64,000 nt of DNA from Comamonas koreensis. GTDB lineage: Bacteria; Pseudomonadota; Gammaproteobacteria; Burkholderiales; Burkholderiaceae_C. Where the stretch lies: positions 4,650,001 to 4,714,000 of the forward strand of contig NZ_CP043575.1 of assembly GCF_014076495.1 (NCBI RefSeq), read 5' to 3'. Below the pieces are notes generated by a model. That model did not search any database. It was not told the DNA's origin and was given only the letters and a program-made list of their open reading frames with translations. Position numbers and translations under genes: made by a program. Shown here piece by piece: positions 17,831 through 27,605 of this stretch. Numbering within the stretch: the first letter of the stretch is position 1; each line of letters begins with the position of its first letter.

Positions 17831-18820
17831 TTACTGCAAGGCTTGCAAGCCTGCTACGAGCCAACCACTGGTGCCATCCTTGGGCTTGGTCATGTTCCAG
17901 ACTTCGCGGAAGGGGCTGGGGCCGGCATGGGCTTCTTCGCGGATCATGCCCGAGAACTCGACGCTGGCCATGTAGGCATTGCCGACATCCTCGATACCCA
18001 GCAGCTGGGCTTCGAGCATCACCACATCGGTCTGGTTGGGCTGCGCGCCTTCACGGTGCTGCTCGCGGTCCTGCAACTGGCCCTTGACTTCGCCGAGCAT
18101 CTCGTCGGTCATCATCGAGCGCAAGGTGTTGATGTCCGAGCGGTCCCAGGCGGACTGCAGGGTCACGAAGTTGCGCTTGGCCGCTTCCAGGAAGCCATTG
18201 GCATCGAAGCCTTCAGGCACGCCCCAATTCTGCGCGCCAGCCAGGCCAGCGCCAATCATGCTGCCACCCGCAGCAGCGGCAGGCGCTGCACCCTGCTCCC
18301 AGGGGCGGGCCGAGGCGTCGTTGCCGACCTTCTCGGGGTTGTACTGGGGCGCAACAGGGGCCGAGACCGGCGCTTGCGGCGCGGCGTTGCCAGCACCCTG
18401 GAAGGCGAAAGGCGACTGCGCAGGCTGGGCCGCAGCAGCGCCCTTGCGGCGCATCACAAAGCCGACGATGGCCAGCACCGCCATGATGCCCAGGCCGATC
18501 AGCAGCATGTTGGCAAAGGCTTCACCAAAGCCCAGCGAATGGGCGAGCCAGGCCAGGCCCAGACCAGCGGCCAGACCGCCGAGCATCGCGCCCCAAGGCT
18601 TCTTGGGCGCCGCAGGGGCGGCGTTAGGGGTAGCGGGGCGCTGGGCTTGCGCAGGCGCGGTGGCATTGTTGCCAGGCGCTTGCGCAGGCGTCGCCTGCCG
18701 CTGGGTTACATTGCCGGACTGCTGGCCCATGGACTTGCCACCTCCCATGCGCTTGGCATCGGCATCGAGGTGCACAAATGCCAGCAGTACCACCAAGACC
18801 ACTGACCACAGTTTTGTCAT
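17831..18820 (-). CDS. Tim44-like domain protein
   Basis: A 329-residue protein. It starts with a signal or anchor segment (LWSVVLVVLLAFVHLDADA) and then the AKRMGGGKSMGQQS motif typical of bacterial Tim44-domain proteins. Two further hydrophobic segments lie around residues 80-120 (WGAMLGGLAAGLGLAWLAHS and MLLIGLGIMAVLAIVGFVM), with Ala/Pro/Gln-rich linkers on both sides. The Tim44-like domain occupies the last ~130 residues. In mitochondria Tim44 tethers the import motor; the bacterial role is unknown. It lies between ubiE and ubiJ. Confidence 0.85.
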   Translation of the reverse strand: MTKLWSVVLVVLLAFVHLDADAKRMGGGKSMGQQSGNVTQRQATPAQAPGNNATAPAQAQRPATPNAAPAAPKKPWGAMLGGLAAGLGLAWLAHSLGFGEAFANMLLIGLGIMAVLAIVGFVMRRKGAAAAQPAQSPFAFQGAGNAAPQAPVSAPVAPQYNPEKVGNDASARPWEQGAAPAAAAGGSMIGAGLAGAQNWGVPEGFDANGFLEAAKRNFVTLQSAWDRSDINTLRSMMTDEMLGEVKGQLQDREQHREGAQPNQTDVVMLEAQLLGIEDVGNAYMASVEFSGMIREEAHAGPSPFREVWNMTKPKDGTSGWLVAGLQALQ

Positions 18821-18967
18821 ATTTGCTCCGTTTTGTTAGGGCCGGTACGCCTTTGCGCCGGCTATTACATCCACGCCCGCTTCTCAGCAACCCCGGTCTG
18901 TTGTGTTGTATTGCGCTGGGCACTGGGCAGGCGCCTGGCTTTGCGACCGGTATCGCGTCTCACTCTT

Positions 18968-19699
18968 TCAGCATTTGATCCCGACATGCAAGGCGGTAAT
19001 CCCTGCCGTCATATTGTGGTAGTCCACATGGCCAAAGCCTGCTTTTTGCATCATGGCCTTGAGTTCTGCCTGACCAGGATGCATGCGAATCGATTCGGCC
19101 AGGTAGCGGTAGCTGTCGGCGTCCCCCGCCACCATCTTCCCTATACGTGGTAGCACCTGGAAGGAATACAAGTCATAGGCCTTCTCCAGCGGCTTGGCCA
19201 CCTTGGAAAACTCCAGCACCAGCAGCTTGCCGCGCGGCTTGAGCACGCGGCACATTTCCTTGAGCGCCTGGTCCTTGTTGGTCATGTTGCGCAGGCCAAA
19301 GGCCACGCTCACCAGGTCAAAGTGCTGGTCCGGGAAAGGCAGGGCTTCGGCATCGCAGACCGTGGTGGGCAGGTTCAGGCCCTTGTCGATCAGACGGTCG
19401 CGGCCCACGCGCAGCATGGCTTCGTTGATATCGGTGTGCACCACCTGGCCGCTGTGGCCCACCTTTTTGGCAAAGGCCAGGGACAGATCACCGGTACCGC
19501 CTGCGATGTCCAGCACGCGCTGGCCTTCCTTGAGGTTGGCGACCATGACGGTGTAGTGCTTCCAGACGCGGTGCAGGCCACCGGACATCAGGTCGTTCAT
19601 CACGTCATATTTGCTCGCAACCGAGTCGAACACACCGCGCACCTTGCGCGCCTTGTCCTTCTCGTCAACGGTCTCAAATCCAAAGTGGGTGGTACTCAT
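18968..19699 (-). CDS. ubiE: Demethylmenaquinone/2-octaprenyl-6-methoxy-1,4-benzoquinol methyltransferase
   Basis: SAM-dependent C-methyltransferase of ubiquinone synthesis, 243 residues. The glycine-rich SAM motif [18 protein letters not shown] and the family signature near the N-terminus ([21 protein letters not shown]) are clear, as is [17 protein letters not shown]. It is the first gene of the ubiE-Tim44-ubiJ-ubiB order and lies 190 bases downstream of the DUF971 gene. Confidence 0.96.
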   Translation of the reverse strand: MSTTHFGFETVDEKDKARKVRGVFDSVASKYDVMNDLMSGGLHRVWKHYTVMVANLKEGQRVLDIAGGTGDLSLAFAKKVGHSGQVVHTDINEAMLRVGRDRLIDKGLNLPTTVCDAEALPFPDQHFDLVSVAFGLRNMTNKDQALKEMCRVLKPRGKLLVLEFSKVAKPLEKAYDLYSFQVLPRIGKMVAGDADSYRYLAESIRMHPGQAELKAMMQKAGFGHVDYHNMTAGITALHVGIKC

Positions 19700-19807
19700 G
19701 GTGTGAATGCTAGCAAGCTCTGTAACGTCCGACCCCCATACCCCGAATTATTCGAGGGTATGCAGTTCAATGCATAAAACATTCAGAGCCAATGATGACG
19801 AATATTC

Positions 19808-19830
19808 AAAGCTATCATTTTAATAGCTTT
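19808..19830. repeat. Palindrome AAAGCTAT-N7-ATAGCTTT
   Basis: A perfect eight-base stem in an AT-rich patch between the DUF971 gene and ubiE. It is the strongest of four GCTAT...ATAGC palindromes in the window. It could fold as a weak hairpin in RNA; no long T run follows on the minus strand. Confidence 0.5.
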
Positions 19831-19889
19831 AAATACAAAATTTTTCCGAATAACAGTGCCCTTACCCGGGCCTGGTGGCCAGCGCTGGC

Positions 19890-20306
19890 TCAGTGCTGGT
19901 GCCCGCAGGCGCTGCCGGCCTTGCCGGGCATGGGCTGGTCGCGGTCGGCACCTGCGGCCTGCAGGCGGTCCAGGTAGGCCTGCCACAGCTCGCTTTGGCG
20001 GCTGCCCAGCTCGTAGAGGTACTGCCAGCTGTAGAGGCCGCTTTCATGGCCATCCGAGAAGATAGGCTTGATGGCGTAGTTGCCCACCGGCTCCACCGCG
20101 ACGATGGACACCTCGCGCTTGCCGGTCTGCAGTACTTCCTGGCCCGGGCCGTGGCCCTGCACTTCGGCCGAGGGCGAGTACACACGCAGCAGCTCGAATG
20201 GCAGGCGAAACGCCGCGCCATCGGCGTATTGCACTTCCAGCACACGGCTTGCGCCATGCACCGTCAGTGCCGTGGGGGTGGGGGTATCGTGGTTCAAGCC
20301 AGCCAT
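19890..20306 (-). CDS. DUF971 domain protein
   Basis: A 138-residue protein resembling the N-terminal domain of gamma-butyrobetaine hydroxylase (DUF971). The segment LEVQYADGAAFRLPFELLRV and the later GNYAIKPIFSDGHESGLYSW are typical; this domain binds metal in eukaryotic homologues, and its free-standing bacterial form has no proven role. The C-terminus ends in a Gly/His-containing tail. ATG 20306 has AAAGGA upstream. It is conserved directly before ubiE in many betaproteobacteria. Confidence 0.82.
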   Translation of the reverse strand: MAGLNHDTPTPTALTVHGASRVLEVQYADGAAFRLPFELLRVYSPSAEVQGHGPGQEVLQTGKREVSIVAVEPVGNYAIKPIFSDGHESGLYSWQYLYELGSRQSELWQAYLDRLQAAGADRDQPMPGKAGSACGHQH

Positions 20307-20389
20307 GTCAATCCTTTGCAAACCAGGCCCAGCGGCCCGATGGCCGCAGTCTTGGCGGATGCAGGGCGGGCCCTCTGCGCCAGCGCCAT

Positions 20390-20407
20390 GCTATCAAAAA
20401 CAATAGC
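20390..20407. repeat. Short palindrome GCTAT-N8-ATAGC
   Basis: GCTAT at 20390-20394 and ATAGC at 20403-20407, extended by one T/A pair on the outside. It lies just beyond the stop of the HIT gene at 20410. Confidence 0.45.
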
Positions 20408-20409
20408 AA

Positions 20410-20883
20410 TTATGCCGTACGCAGGCGCTCCAGCGCCGCAAGCATACGCGCCTCCGCTGCGGGCAACTGGGCAGCCAGCGCCGCTTCCAGCCCGGCATTG
20501 CGCGGGCGCTGGGCCGAAGCCCAGACGGGTGCGGGGAAATGGCTGTCCTCCGCGAAGCGCGCAATCACATGCCAGTGCAGATGCGGCACCATATTGCCCA
20601 GGGTCGCCAGGTTGATCTTGGCCGGTGCGGGCTCCAGCGCACGCAGCGCCAGCTCGACCGCCATCACCGCGTCCATGCACCACTGGCGCTCAGACTCGGA
20701 CAGATCCGAGAGTTCAGCCACATGCGCGCCCCAGACCACGCGGTAGAACGCGGGAAAACCGGCCTCGTCGGCATGGATGACGCGCAGCAGGGCGCCGCCC
20801 CAGGCGCCCTGCCAGACCAGGCGTCCACCCTCGGTCTGGCACAGCGGGCAGTCGGAGTCGGAGTTGCCGTTGGCGGCCGTCAT
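20410..20883 (-). CDS. HIT-family hydrolase
   Basis: Histidine-triad nucleotide-binding protein of 157 residues, predicted to hydrolyse nucleotide phosphoramidates or dinucleoside polyphosphates. The triad is His101, His103 and His105 in [12 protein letters not shown] motif at 12-15 suggests a zinc site. Its start overlaps the stop of the large FAD/Fe-S oxidoreductase gene as ATGA, so the two are coupled in translation. No functional link between the two is known. Confidence 0.88.
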   Translation of the reverse strand: MTAANGNSDSDCPLCQTEGGRLVWQGAWGGALLRVIHADEAGFPAFYRVVWGAHVAELSDLSESERQWCMDAVMAVELALRALEPAPAKINLATLGNMVPHLHWHVIARFAEDSHFPAPVWASAQRPRNAGLEAALAAQLPAAEARMLAALERLRTA

Positions 20884-23800
20884 ACCAGCACCCGTTCGAT
20901 GCCGCCCTGGTTGGCACGCTGCACGTACTCGGGCATCCAGTTCTCACCCAGGATCTCGCGCGCCATCTCGACCACGATGTAGTCGGCTTCGAGCAGGCCG
21001 TTTTGCAGATCGTCCTGGTAGCGGTTGAGGCCCTGCAGGCAGCTGGGGCAGCTGGTGAGGATCTTGACGTTCTCCTTGGCCTGCACCTGGCCGGACTCGC
21101 GCAACTGCGCTTCGCCCTTGCGGATTTCCTCGGTCTTGCGGAAACGGATCTGCGTCGAGATATCGGGACGCGTAACCCCCAAGGTGCCCGATTCGCCGCA
21201 GCAGCGCTCGCTCTTCAAGACGTTGTCACCCACCAGCGCCTTGACGGTCTTCATCGGGTCCTGCTGCTTCATCGGCGTGTGGCAGGGGTCGTGGTACAGG
21301 TAGGAGCTCTTGCCTTGCAGGGTCACACCCTTTTCCAGCAGGTACTCATGGATGTCGATGATGCGGCAGCCTGGGAAGATCTTGTCGAACTGGTAGCCCT
21401 GGAGCTGGTCGTAGCAGGTGCCGCAGCTCACCACCACGGTCTTGATGTCCAGGTAGTTCAAGGTGGTGGCCACGCGGTGGAAGAGCACCCGGTTGTCGGT
21501 GATCATCTTCTCGGCCTTGTCAAACTGGCCCGAGCCGCGCTGGGGATATCCGCAGCACAGGTAGCCCGGCGGCAGCACAGTCTGCACGCCGGCATGCCAG
21601 AGCATGGCCTGCGTGGCCAGACCGACCTGGCTGAACAGGCGCTCGGAGCCGCATCCGGGGAAGTAGAACACCGCCTCGGTCTCGGAGGTGGTGGTCTTGG
21701 GGTCCCGGATGATGGGCACGTAGTCCTTGTTCTCGATATCGAGCAGCGCACGCGCCGTCTGCTTGGGCAGGCCACCGGGCAGCTTCTTGTTGACGAAGTG
21801 GATCACCTGCTCCTTGAGCGGCGCGGTGCCCACGCTGGCGGGCGGGTGCGCGGTCTGGCGCTTGCCAAAGCCCTTGAGCACATCGACCGCCAGGCGCTGG
21901 GCCTTGAAGCCCACGCCCACCATGGTCTTGCGCAGCAGCTTGATGGTGTCCGGGTTGGTCGCGTTGAGCATGGCCATGGCCACCTTGTTGCCCGGACGGA
22001 AGCTCTTCTTGCCCATCTGGCGCAGCAGGTTGCGCATGTTCATCGTCACATCGCCAAAGTCGATCTTGACCGGGCAAGGCGTGGCGCACTTGTGGCAGAC
22101 CGTGCAGTGGTCCGAGACATCCTCGAACTCCTGCCAGTGGCGGATCGACACGCCGCGGCGCGTCTGCTCTTCGTAGAGGAAGGCCTCGACCAGGAGCGAG
22201 GTCGCCAGAATCTTGTTGCGGGGCGAGTACAGCAGATTGGCGCGCGGCACATGGGTGGCGCAGACCGGCTTGCACTTGCCGCAGCGCAGGCAGTCCTTGA
22301 CCGAGTCGGCAATCGCGCCGATATGGCTTTGCTGCATGATCAGCGACTCATGCCCCATCAGGCCAAACGATGGCGTATAGGCATTGGTCAGGTCGGCATA
22401 CATCAGCGACTTGCGCGATTTGTCGCCCGCATAGGTCTGCTCCAGCAGCAGACGGCGCTCTTCGGGGCGCAGCAGCTTGCCCTTGTTGAAGTGGCCGTGC
22501 GGGTCGATCTTGGCCTTGTACTCGGCAAAGGGGCGCAGCTCGTCGTCGCTCAAGAACTCCAGCTTGGTGATACCGATGCCGTGCTCTCCCGAGATCACGC
22601 CATCGAGGCTACGCGCCAGCGCCATGATGCGGGCCACGGCGGCATGCGCGGTGGTCAGCATTTCATAGTCGTCGCTGTTGACCGGCAGGTTGGTGTGCAC
22701 ATTGCCATCGCCCGCATGCATGTGCAGCGCGACAAACACGCGGCCCTTGAGCACGCGCTGGTGGATGGCCACCACCTCGTCCATGATCGGCTTATAGGCC
22801 GAGCCACCAAAAATCGCGGCCAGCGGCGCGCGCAGATCGCTCTTCCAGCTGGCGCGCAGGCTGTGGTCCTGCAGCTGGCGGAACTGCTCGGCCACGCCAT
22901 CGAGCCAACCCTGCCAGCGGTTGCGCACCTCGGTGACCAGCACCAGCGCCTGCGCGACGCGGTCTTCGAGCAGCTCGGCGGACGGGATGTCGTTGGCGTC
23001 ATCCTGCTTACCCAGCGGCAGCTTGCCCTTGGCAAAAAAGTCGTGCAGCGCGTCGCAGAGCTTGATCTTGTTGTTCAGCGACAGCTCGATGTTGATGCGC
23101 TCGATGCCATCGGTGTACTCGGCCATGCGGGGCAGCGGAATCACCACGTCTTCATTGATCTTGAAGGCATTGGTGTGGCGGCTGATGGCGGCGGTGCGCT
23201 TGCGGTCCAGCCAGAATTTCTTGCGCGCCTCGGGGCTGATGGCGATAAAGCCTTCGCCGCTGCGCGAGTTGGCGATGCGCACCACTTCGCTGGTCACGCG
23301 CGCCACTTCATCGGGGTTGTCGCCGACGATGTCGCCAAACAGCACCATCTTGGGCAGGCCGCCGTGCTTCTTGCTCTTGGTCGCATAGCCCACCGCCTTC
23401 AGGTAGCGATCGTCGAGGTGCTCGAGCCCGGCCAGCAGCACGCCGCAGCGCTTTTGCTCGCCAAACATATAGTCCTTGATCTCGACGATCGAGGGCACGG
23501 CATCCTTGGCATTGCCAAAGAACTCCAGGCAGACGGTGCGGGTGTGCGAAGGCATGCGGTGCACCACCCAGCGCGCGCTGGTAATGAGGCCGTCGCAGCC
23601 CTCTTTCTGGATGCCCGGCAGGCCCGAGAGGAACTTGTCGGTCACATCCTTGCCCAGGCCTTCCTTGCGGAACTTGTAGCCCGGTATGTCCAGGCGCTCG
23701 GTGCGCACCAGGGTCTTGCCGTCGGCCTCCAGGTATTTCAGCTCGAAGCTGGCCATCTCGGCGTCGTGGATCTTGCCCAGGTTGTGGTCCAGGCGCGTGA

Positions 23801-24791
23801 CTTCCAGCCACTGCGCATCGGGCGTGACCATGCGCCAGCTCGCCAGGTTGTCCAGCGCCGTGCCCCAGAGCACGGCCTTCTTGCCGCCGGCATTCATCGC
23901 GATATTGCCGCCGATGCACGAGGCCTCGATCGAGGTCGGATCGACCGCAAACACAAAGCCGCCGCGCTCGGCCGCATCGGCTACGCGCTGGGTCACGACA
24001 CCGGCCTGCGACCAGACGGTGGGCACCAGGTGGTCGATGCCCGGCAGCGACACCATCTCCACCTCGGACATCTTCTCGAGCTTCTCGGTATTGATGACGG
24101 CACTGCGCCAGCTCAGCGGAATCGCGCCGCCGGTGTAACCGGTGCCGCCGCCGCGCGGCACAATCGTCAGCCCCAGGCCGATACAGGCCTTGACCAGCAC
24201 GGCCATTTCCTCTTCGGTATCGGGCGTCAGCACGACAAACGGGTATTCGACGCGCCAGTCGGTCGCATCGGTCACATGGCTCACGCGCGAGAGGCCGTCA
24301 AACTTGACGTTGTCCTTGGCGGTGAGCGGTTTGAAGGTGCGCTGCACCTTGCGGCGCAGCTCGGTCGCCTCCTGCAAGGTGGTGTCGAACTCGGACACCG
24401 CCACCTGCGCTGCGGCAATCAGCTGCCCCACCAGTGCATCGCGCGCCGGGTCCTCGGCGGGCGCGCGGCGCTTTTGCACTTCGGCCAGGCGGTGCTCCAG
24501 CGCTTCCACCAGCTGCTTGCGGCGGCCCGGGTTGTGCAGCAGGTCGTCTTGCAGGTAGGGGTTGCGCTGCACCACCCAGATATCCCCCATGACCTCGTAG
24601 AGCATGCGCGCCGAGCGGCCCGTCTTGCGCTCCTGGCGCAGCTGGTCGAGCAGATCCCAGGCCTGAGCGCCCAGCAGGCGAATGACGATTTCGCGGTCAG
24701 AGAACGAGGTGTAGTTGTAGGGGATCTCGCGGAGACGGGCGGGCCCGTCAACCTGTGCTTGCAAGCTTGCCAGCGCAATCGGTGCGTTCAT
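20880..24791 (-). CDS. Large FAD-binding and Fe-S oxidoreductase (DUF3683-type, D-lactate dehydrogenase-like)
   Basis: A 1303-residue fused dehydrogenase. From the N-terminus: a DUF3683-like region (about 1-150), an FAD-binding PCMH domain with [16 protein letters not shown] (about 175-320), a FAD-oxidase C-terminal domain with [16 protein letters not shown], two ferredoxin-type 4Fe-4S motifs near 830-845 ([11 protein letters not shown]) and 892-903 ([11 protein letters not shown]), then two CCG domains (CCGYPQRG near 1077, CCGESGTLG near 1195). This is the GlcD/GlcF or Dld plan in one chain, likely oxidising a 2-hydroxy acid and passing electrons on. The substrate is unknown. ATG 24791 is preferred to an upstream frame extension. 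Confidence 0.85.
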   Translation of the reverse strand: MNAPIALASLQAQVDGPARLREIPYNYTSFSDREIVIRLLGAQAWDLLDQLRQERKTGRSARMLYEVMGDIWVVQRNPYLQDDLLHNPGRRKQLVEALEHRLAEVQKRRAPAEDPARDALVGQLIAAAQVAVSEFDTTLQEATELRRKVQRTFKPLTAKDNVKFDGLSRVSHVTDATDWRVEYPFVVLTPDTEEEMAVLVKACIGLGLTIVPRGGGTGYTGGAIPLSWRSAVINTEKLEKMSEVEMVSLPGIDHLVPTVWSQAGVVTQRVADAAERGGFVFAVDPTSIEASCIGGNIAMNAGGKKAVLWGTALDNLASWRMVTPDAQWLEVTRLDHNLGKIHDAEMASFELKYLEADGKTLVRTERLDIPGYKFRKEGLGKDVTDKFLSGLPGIQKEGCDGLITSARWVVHRMPSHTRTVCLEFFGNAKDAVPSIVEIKDYMFGEQKRCGVLLAGLEHLDDRYLKAVGYATKSKKHGGLPKMVLFGDIVGDNPDEVARVTSEVVRIANSRSGEGFIAISPEARKKFWLDRKRTAAISRHTNAFKINEDVVIPLPRMAEYTDGIERINIELSLNNKIKLCDALHDFFAKGKLPLGKQDDANDIPSAELLEDRVAQALVLVTEVRNRWQGWLDGVAEQFRQLQDHSLRASWKSDLRAPLAAIFGGSAYKPIMDEVVAIHQRVLKGRVFVALHMHAGDGNVHTNLPVNSDDYEMLTTAHAAVARIMALARSLDGVISGEHGIGITKLEFLSDDELRPFAEYKAKIDPHGHFNKGKLLRPEERRLLLEQTYAGDKSRKSLMYADLTNAYTPSFGLMGHESLIMQQSHIGAIADSVKDCLRCGKCKPVCATHVPRANLLYSPRNKILATSLLVEAFLYEEQTRRGVSIRHWQEFEDVSDHCTVCHKCATPCPVKIDFGDVTMNMRNLLRQMGKKSFRPGNKVAMAMLNATNPDTIKLLRKTMVGVGFKAQRLAVDVLKGFGKRQTAHPPASVGTAPLKEQVIHFVNKKLPGGLPKQTARALLDIENKDYVPIIRDPKTTTSETEAVFYFPGCGSERLFSQVGLATQAMLWHAGVQTVLPPGYLCCGYPQRGSGQFDKAEKMITDNRVLFHRVATTLNYLDIKTVVVSCGTCYDQLQGYQFDKIFPGCRIIDIHEYLLEKGVTLQGKSSYLYHDPCHTPMKQQDPMKTVKALVGDNVLKSERCCGESGTLGVTRPDISTQIRFRKTEEIRKGEAQLRESGQVQAKENVKILTSCPSCLQGLNRYQDDLQNGLLEADYIVVEMAREILGENWMPEYVQRANQGGIERVLV

Positions 24792-25294
24792 GTGTGGGGA
24801 CCTGTACGGGAGCGGGCGCTCCCTTTTATGGGTAAGCAGTGGGGCCACCGATTTTATGACACCGGGCTTGCACCCATGGCTGCCCGTTTTAAAACATGGT
24901 ACGCCGCAGTCTGGCTTTGCCGCACTGCACCAGACGGTCTTGAGCCCATCCCAGTACCCGCCGGCGTCAGCGCGTACTTTTTCCTATTTTTTCTTATTTG
25001 ATCGAAATTGAGCATTTCGAACCCCGCACCCGCCTCTACCACAACTGTTTGACAGTCCCATGTGACAACCCCAAAGCGCTGTCGCGTCTAAACCCCTAAG
25101 GTTACACTTTTCTCTCGAATACGAATGGCGGCTGAACTACAATCGTAACGCCTTGTATTTGTTGACGCTGTGCGGACGGGCGCTGGCTTTCCCCAGTTGC
25201 CTAAAACCAGCGGATATGCCACAACGTCACAGAACATTCACAAACGCCACATACGATTCGTTTTTGAGCGTTTTATAAACCCCTAGGAGCATTC
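24792..25294. other. Divergent intergenic region before ugpB
   Basis: This 503-base gap separates the divergent FAD/Fe-S oxidoreductase gene and the ugp operon. It is more AT-rich than its surroundings. It holds a possible -10 box TACAAT at 25138-25143 with a poor -35, and a Pho-box-like sequence at 25226-25243. No convincing gene or RNA is seen. Confidence 0.6.
25226..25243 (-). promoter_or_regulatory. Possible PhoB box upstream of ugpB
   Basis: On the minus strand the bases read TTGTGAA-TGTT-CTGTGAC: two CTGTCAT-like heptamers with the 11-base repeat spacing of Pho boxes, about 11 of 18 positions matching the E. coli consensus. It ends 51 bases before the ugpB start. ugp is a Pho-regulon operon in other proteobacteria, which is the main reason to mention it. 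Confidence 0.3.
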
Positions 25295-26611
25295 ATGCAC
25301 TTCAAGCGTTTGGTCATCGCTGCCGGTATTGCAGCCACTACCAGCCTGTCCGCCCATGCCGTCACCGAGATCCAATGGTGGCACTCCATGACCGCCGTGA
25401 ACAACGAATGGGTCAACGACCTGGCCAAGGAGTTCAACGACAGCCAGAAGGAATACAAGGTTGTGCCAACCTTCAAGGGTGTGTACGACGAGTCGATGAC
25501 GGCAGCGATTGCAGCCTTCCGCTCGGGCAATGCGCCCCACATCCTGCAAGTGTTTGAAGTGGGCACCGCCACGATGATGGCCTCCAAGGGCGCCACCGTG
25601 CCCGTGGGTAAGGTGATGTCCGACGCCGGCGTGTCCTTCGACCCCAAGGCCTACATCCCAGCCGTGGCCGGTTACTACACCGCACCTAACGGCCAGATGC
25701 TGAGCTTCCCGTTCAACAGCTCGACGACCATCTTCTACTACAACAAGGACGCCTTCAAGAAGGCCGGTCTGGACGCGGAAAAGGCGCCCACCACCTGGCC
25801 TGAAGTGTTCGCTGCTGCCAAGAAGCTCAAGGAAAGCGGCCACAGCTGCCCGATGACGCTGGCCTGGCAAGGCTGGACCCAGCTGGAGTCCTTCTCCACC
25901 TGGCACAACGTCGAGTTCGCGACCGAACAAAACGGTTTGAGCGCCAACGGCTACAAGGCCCGCCTGAAGCTCAACTCGCCCCTGCACGTCAAGCACATCG
26001 ACAACCTGGCCGCTGCGGCCAAGGCCGGTGAGTTTGTCTACAAGGGCCGTGCCTCCACCGCCCAGGCTTCGTTCACCGCGGGTGAATGCGCGATGATCCA
26101 GACTTCGTCCGGTTTCTACGGCGACGTGGCCAAGAACGCCAAGTTTGCCTATGCGCTGGCACCCCTGCCTTACTACCCTGACGTCAAGGGCGCGCCTCAG
26201 AACACCGTGATCGGTGGCGCATCGCTGTGGGTGATGGCTGGCAAGAAGTCCGAAGAATACAAGGGCGTGGCCAAGTTCTTCGAATTCCTCTCGCAAACCA
26301 AGGTGCAGGCCGCTTCGCACCAGCGCACCGGCTACCTGCCTGTGACGATGGCCGCGTATGACCTGACCGAGAAGTCCGGCTTCTACCAAAAGAACCCTGG
26401 CACCGACACCGCTGTGACCCAGATGATCCGCAAGGTGACCGACAACTCGCGTGGTATCCGCCTGGGCAACTACGTACAGATCCGCACCATCGAGGACGAA
26501 GAACTCGAACAGGTCTGGGCTGGCAAGAAGACCGGCAAGGAAGCCCTGGACTCCATCGTGTCCCGCGGCAACGAACTGCTGGCCCGCTTCGAAAAGTCGT
26601 ACAAGCCTTAA
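25295..26611 (+). CDS. ugpB: sn-glycerol-3-phosphate ABC transporter, periplasmic binding protein
   Basis: Periplasmic solute-binding protein of 438 residues, the family length. A signal peptide (MHFKRLVIAAGIAATTSLSAHA) precedes the mature start VTEIQWWHSM, typical of UgpB. It is the first gene of ugpBAEC-ugpQ and defines glycerol-3-phosphate or glycerophosphodiesters as ligand by family and context. A pair of hairpins and a T run lie between it and ugpA, which may keep permease levels below those of the binding protein. Confidence 0.94.
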   Translation: MHFKRLVIAAGIAATTSLSAHAVTEIQWWHSMTAVNNEWVNDLAKEFNDSQKEYKVVPTFKGVYDESMTAAIAAFRSGNAPHILQVFEVGTATMMASKGATVPVGKVMSDAGVSFDPKAYIPAVAGYYTAPNGQMLSFPFNSSTTIFYYNKDAFKKAGLDAEKAPTTWPEVFAAAKKLKESGHSCPMTLAWQGWTQLESFSTWHNVEFATEQNGLSANGYKARLKLNSPLHVKHIDNLAAAAKAGEFVYKGRASTAQASFTAGECAMIQTSSGFYGDVAKNAKFAYALAPLPYYPDVKGAPQNTVIGGASLWVMAGKKSEEYKGVAKFFEFLSQTKVQAASHQRTGYLPVTMAAYDLTEKSGFYQKNPGTDTAVTQMIRKVTDNSRGIRLGNYVQIRTIEDEELEQVWAGKKTGKEALDSIVSRGNELLARFEKSYKP

Positions 26612-26625
26612 TCCTTTCATCACAT

Positions 26626-26712
26626 GCGCCCACCCTGCACGCGTAGGGCGGGCGCAGTCGATGAGCCATCGCCCGGCGGCTGCCCTCAGCCCCGGCGGTT
26701 TTTTTGTTTTTG
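26626..26712 (+). terminator. Hairpins and T run between ugpB and ugpA (partial terminator)
   Basis: The first stem pairs GCGCCCACCCT with AGGGCGGGCGC (26626-26655, one mismatch). A second short stem, GGCTG-ccct-CAGCC (26678-26691), is followed by TTTTTTTGTTTTT starting at 26699. It ends about ten bases before ugpA, so it also covers the ugpA leader. Such intra-operon structures often give partial termination or protect the binding-protein mRNA. Confidence 0.55.
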
Positions 26713-26721
26713 AGCTCCATC

Positions 26722-27603
26722 ATGGAAAAACGCGTACTTTTCCGCTCTAAATGGCTGCCCTGGGTGTTGATTGCACCGCAGTTGCTGATCATTGGCATTT
26801 TCTTTTTCTGGCCCGCTGGCCAGGCTGTGCTGCAGTCCTTCCAGATGGAAGACGCCTTCGGCATGAGCACCGAATGGGTGGGGCTGGATAATTTCCGCAA
26901 CCTGTTCGCCGACCCCACCTACCTGAATTCCTTCAAGCGCACCGCCATGTTCTCGGTGCTGGTCGCAGGCGCGGGCATTGCCATCTCGCTGGTGCTGGCC
27001 ATCTTTGCCGACCGCATCGTGCGCTTTGCGATGGTCTACAAGACCTTGCTGATCGTGCCCTATGCCGTCGCACCTGTCATTGCCGGCGTGCTGTGGGTGT
27101 TTCTGTTCTCGCCATCCATCGGCGTGGTCACCTATTACCTGGGCAAGCTGGGCTACAACTGGAACCACATGATGAATGACAACCAGGCGATGGCGCTGAT
27201 CGTCATGGCCTCGGTGTGGAAGCAGATTTCCTACAACTTCCTGTTCTTCCTCGCGGGCCTGCAGTCCATCCCCAAGGCGCTGATCGAAGCGGCATCGATC
27301 GATGGTGCCAGCCCCTGGCGCCGTTTCTGGAACATCCAGCTGCCGCTGCTCTCGCCCACCACCTTCTTCCTGCTGGTGATCAACATCGTGTACGCGTTTT
27401 TCGACACCTTCGGCATCATCGATGCGGCAACGCAAGGCGGCCCTGGCCAATCGACCTCGATCCTGGTCTACAAGGTCTACCAGGACGGCTTCAAGGCGCT
27501 GGATCTGGGCGGCTCTGCAGCGCAGTCCGTCGTGCTGATGCTGATCGTCATTGTGCTGACCGTGGTGCAGTTCCGCTACGTTGAAAAGAAAGTGCAGTAC
27601 TGA
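26722..27603 (+). CDS. ugpA: sn-glycerol-3-phosphate ABC transporter permease
   Basis: Inner-membrane permease of 293 residues with six predicted helices. The EAA loop is seen as [22 protein letters not shown]. The N-terminus ([22 protein letters not shown]) matches UgpA. It forms the membrane channel together with UgpE; the ugpE gene starts two bases after its stop. The ATG at 26722 matches homologue N-termini; an upstream in-frame start would lie inside the T run. Confidence 0.94.
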   Translation: MEKRVLFRSKWLPWVLIAPQLLIIGIFFFWPAGQAVLQSFQMEDAFGMSTEWVGLDNFRNLFADPTYLNSFKRTAMFSVLVAGAGIAISLVLAIFADRIVRFAMVYKTLLIVPYAVAPVIAGVLWVFLFSPSIGVVTYYLGKLGYNWNHMMNDNQAMALIVMASVWKQISYNFLFFLAGLQSIPKALIEAASIDGASPWRRFWNIQLPLLSPTTFFLLVINIVYAFFDTFGIIDAATQGGPGQSTSILVYKVYQDGFKALDLGGSAAQSVVLMLIVIVLTVVQFRYVEKKVQY

Positions 27604-27605
27604 TC

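Noticed and set aside
21003..25001. A 1332-codon open frame on the plus strand
   Set aside because: It lies opposite the FAD/Fe-S oxidoreductase gene. Its translation is low-complexity (rich in His, Gly, Ala, Leu, Gln) with no domain, as expected from the antisense frame of a high-G+C gene.
25048..25070. Second Pho box (TTGACAG...TGTGACA) before ugpB
   Set aside because: The two half-sites are 13 bases apart, not 11.
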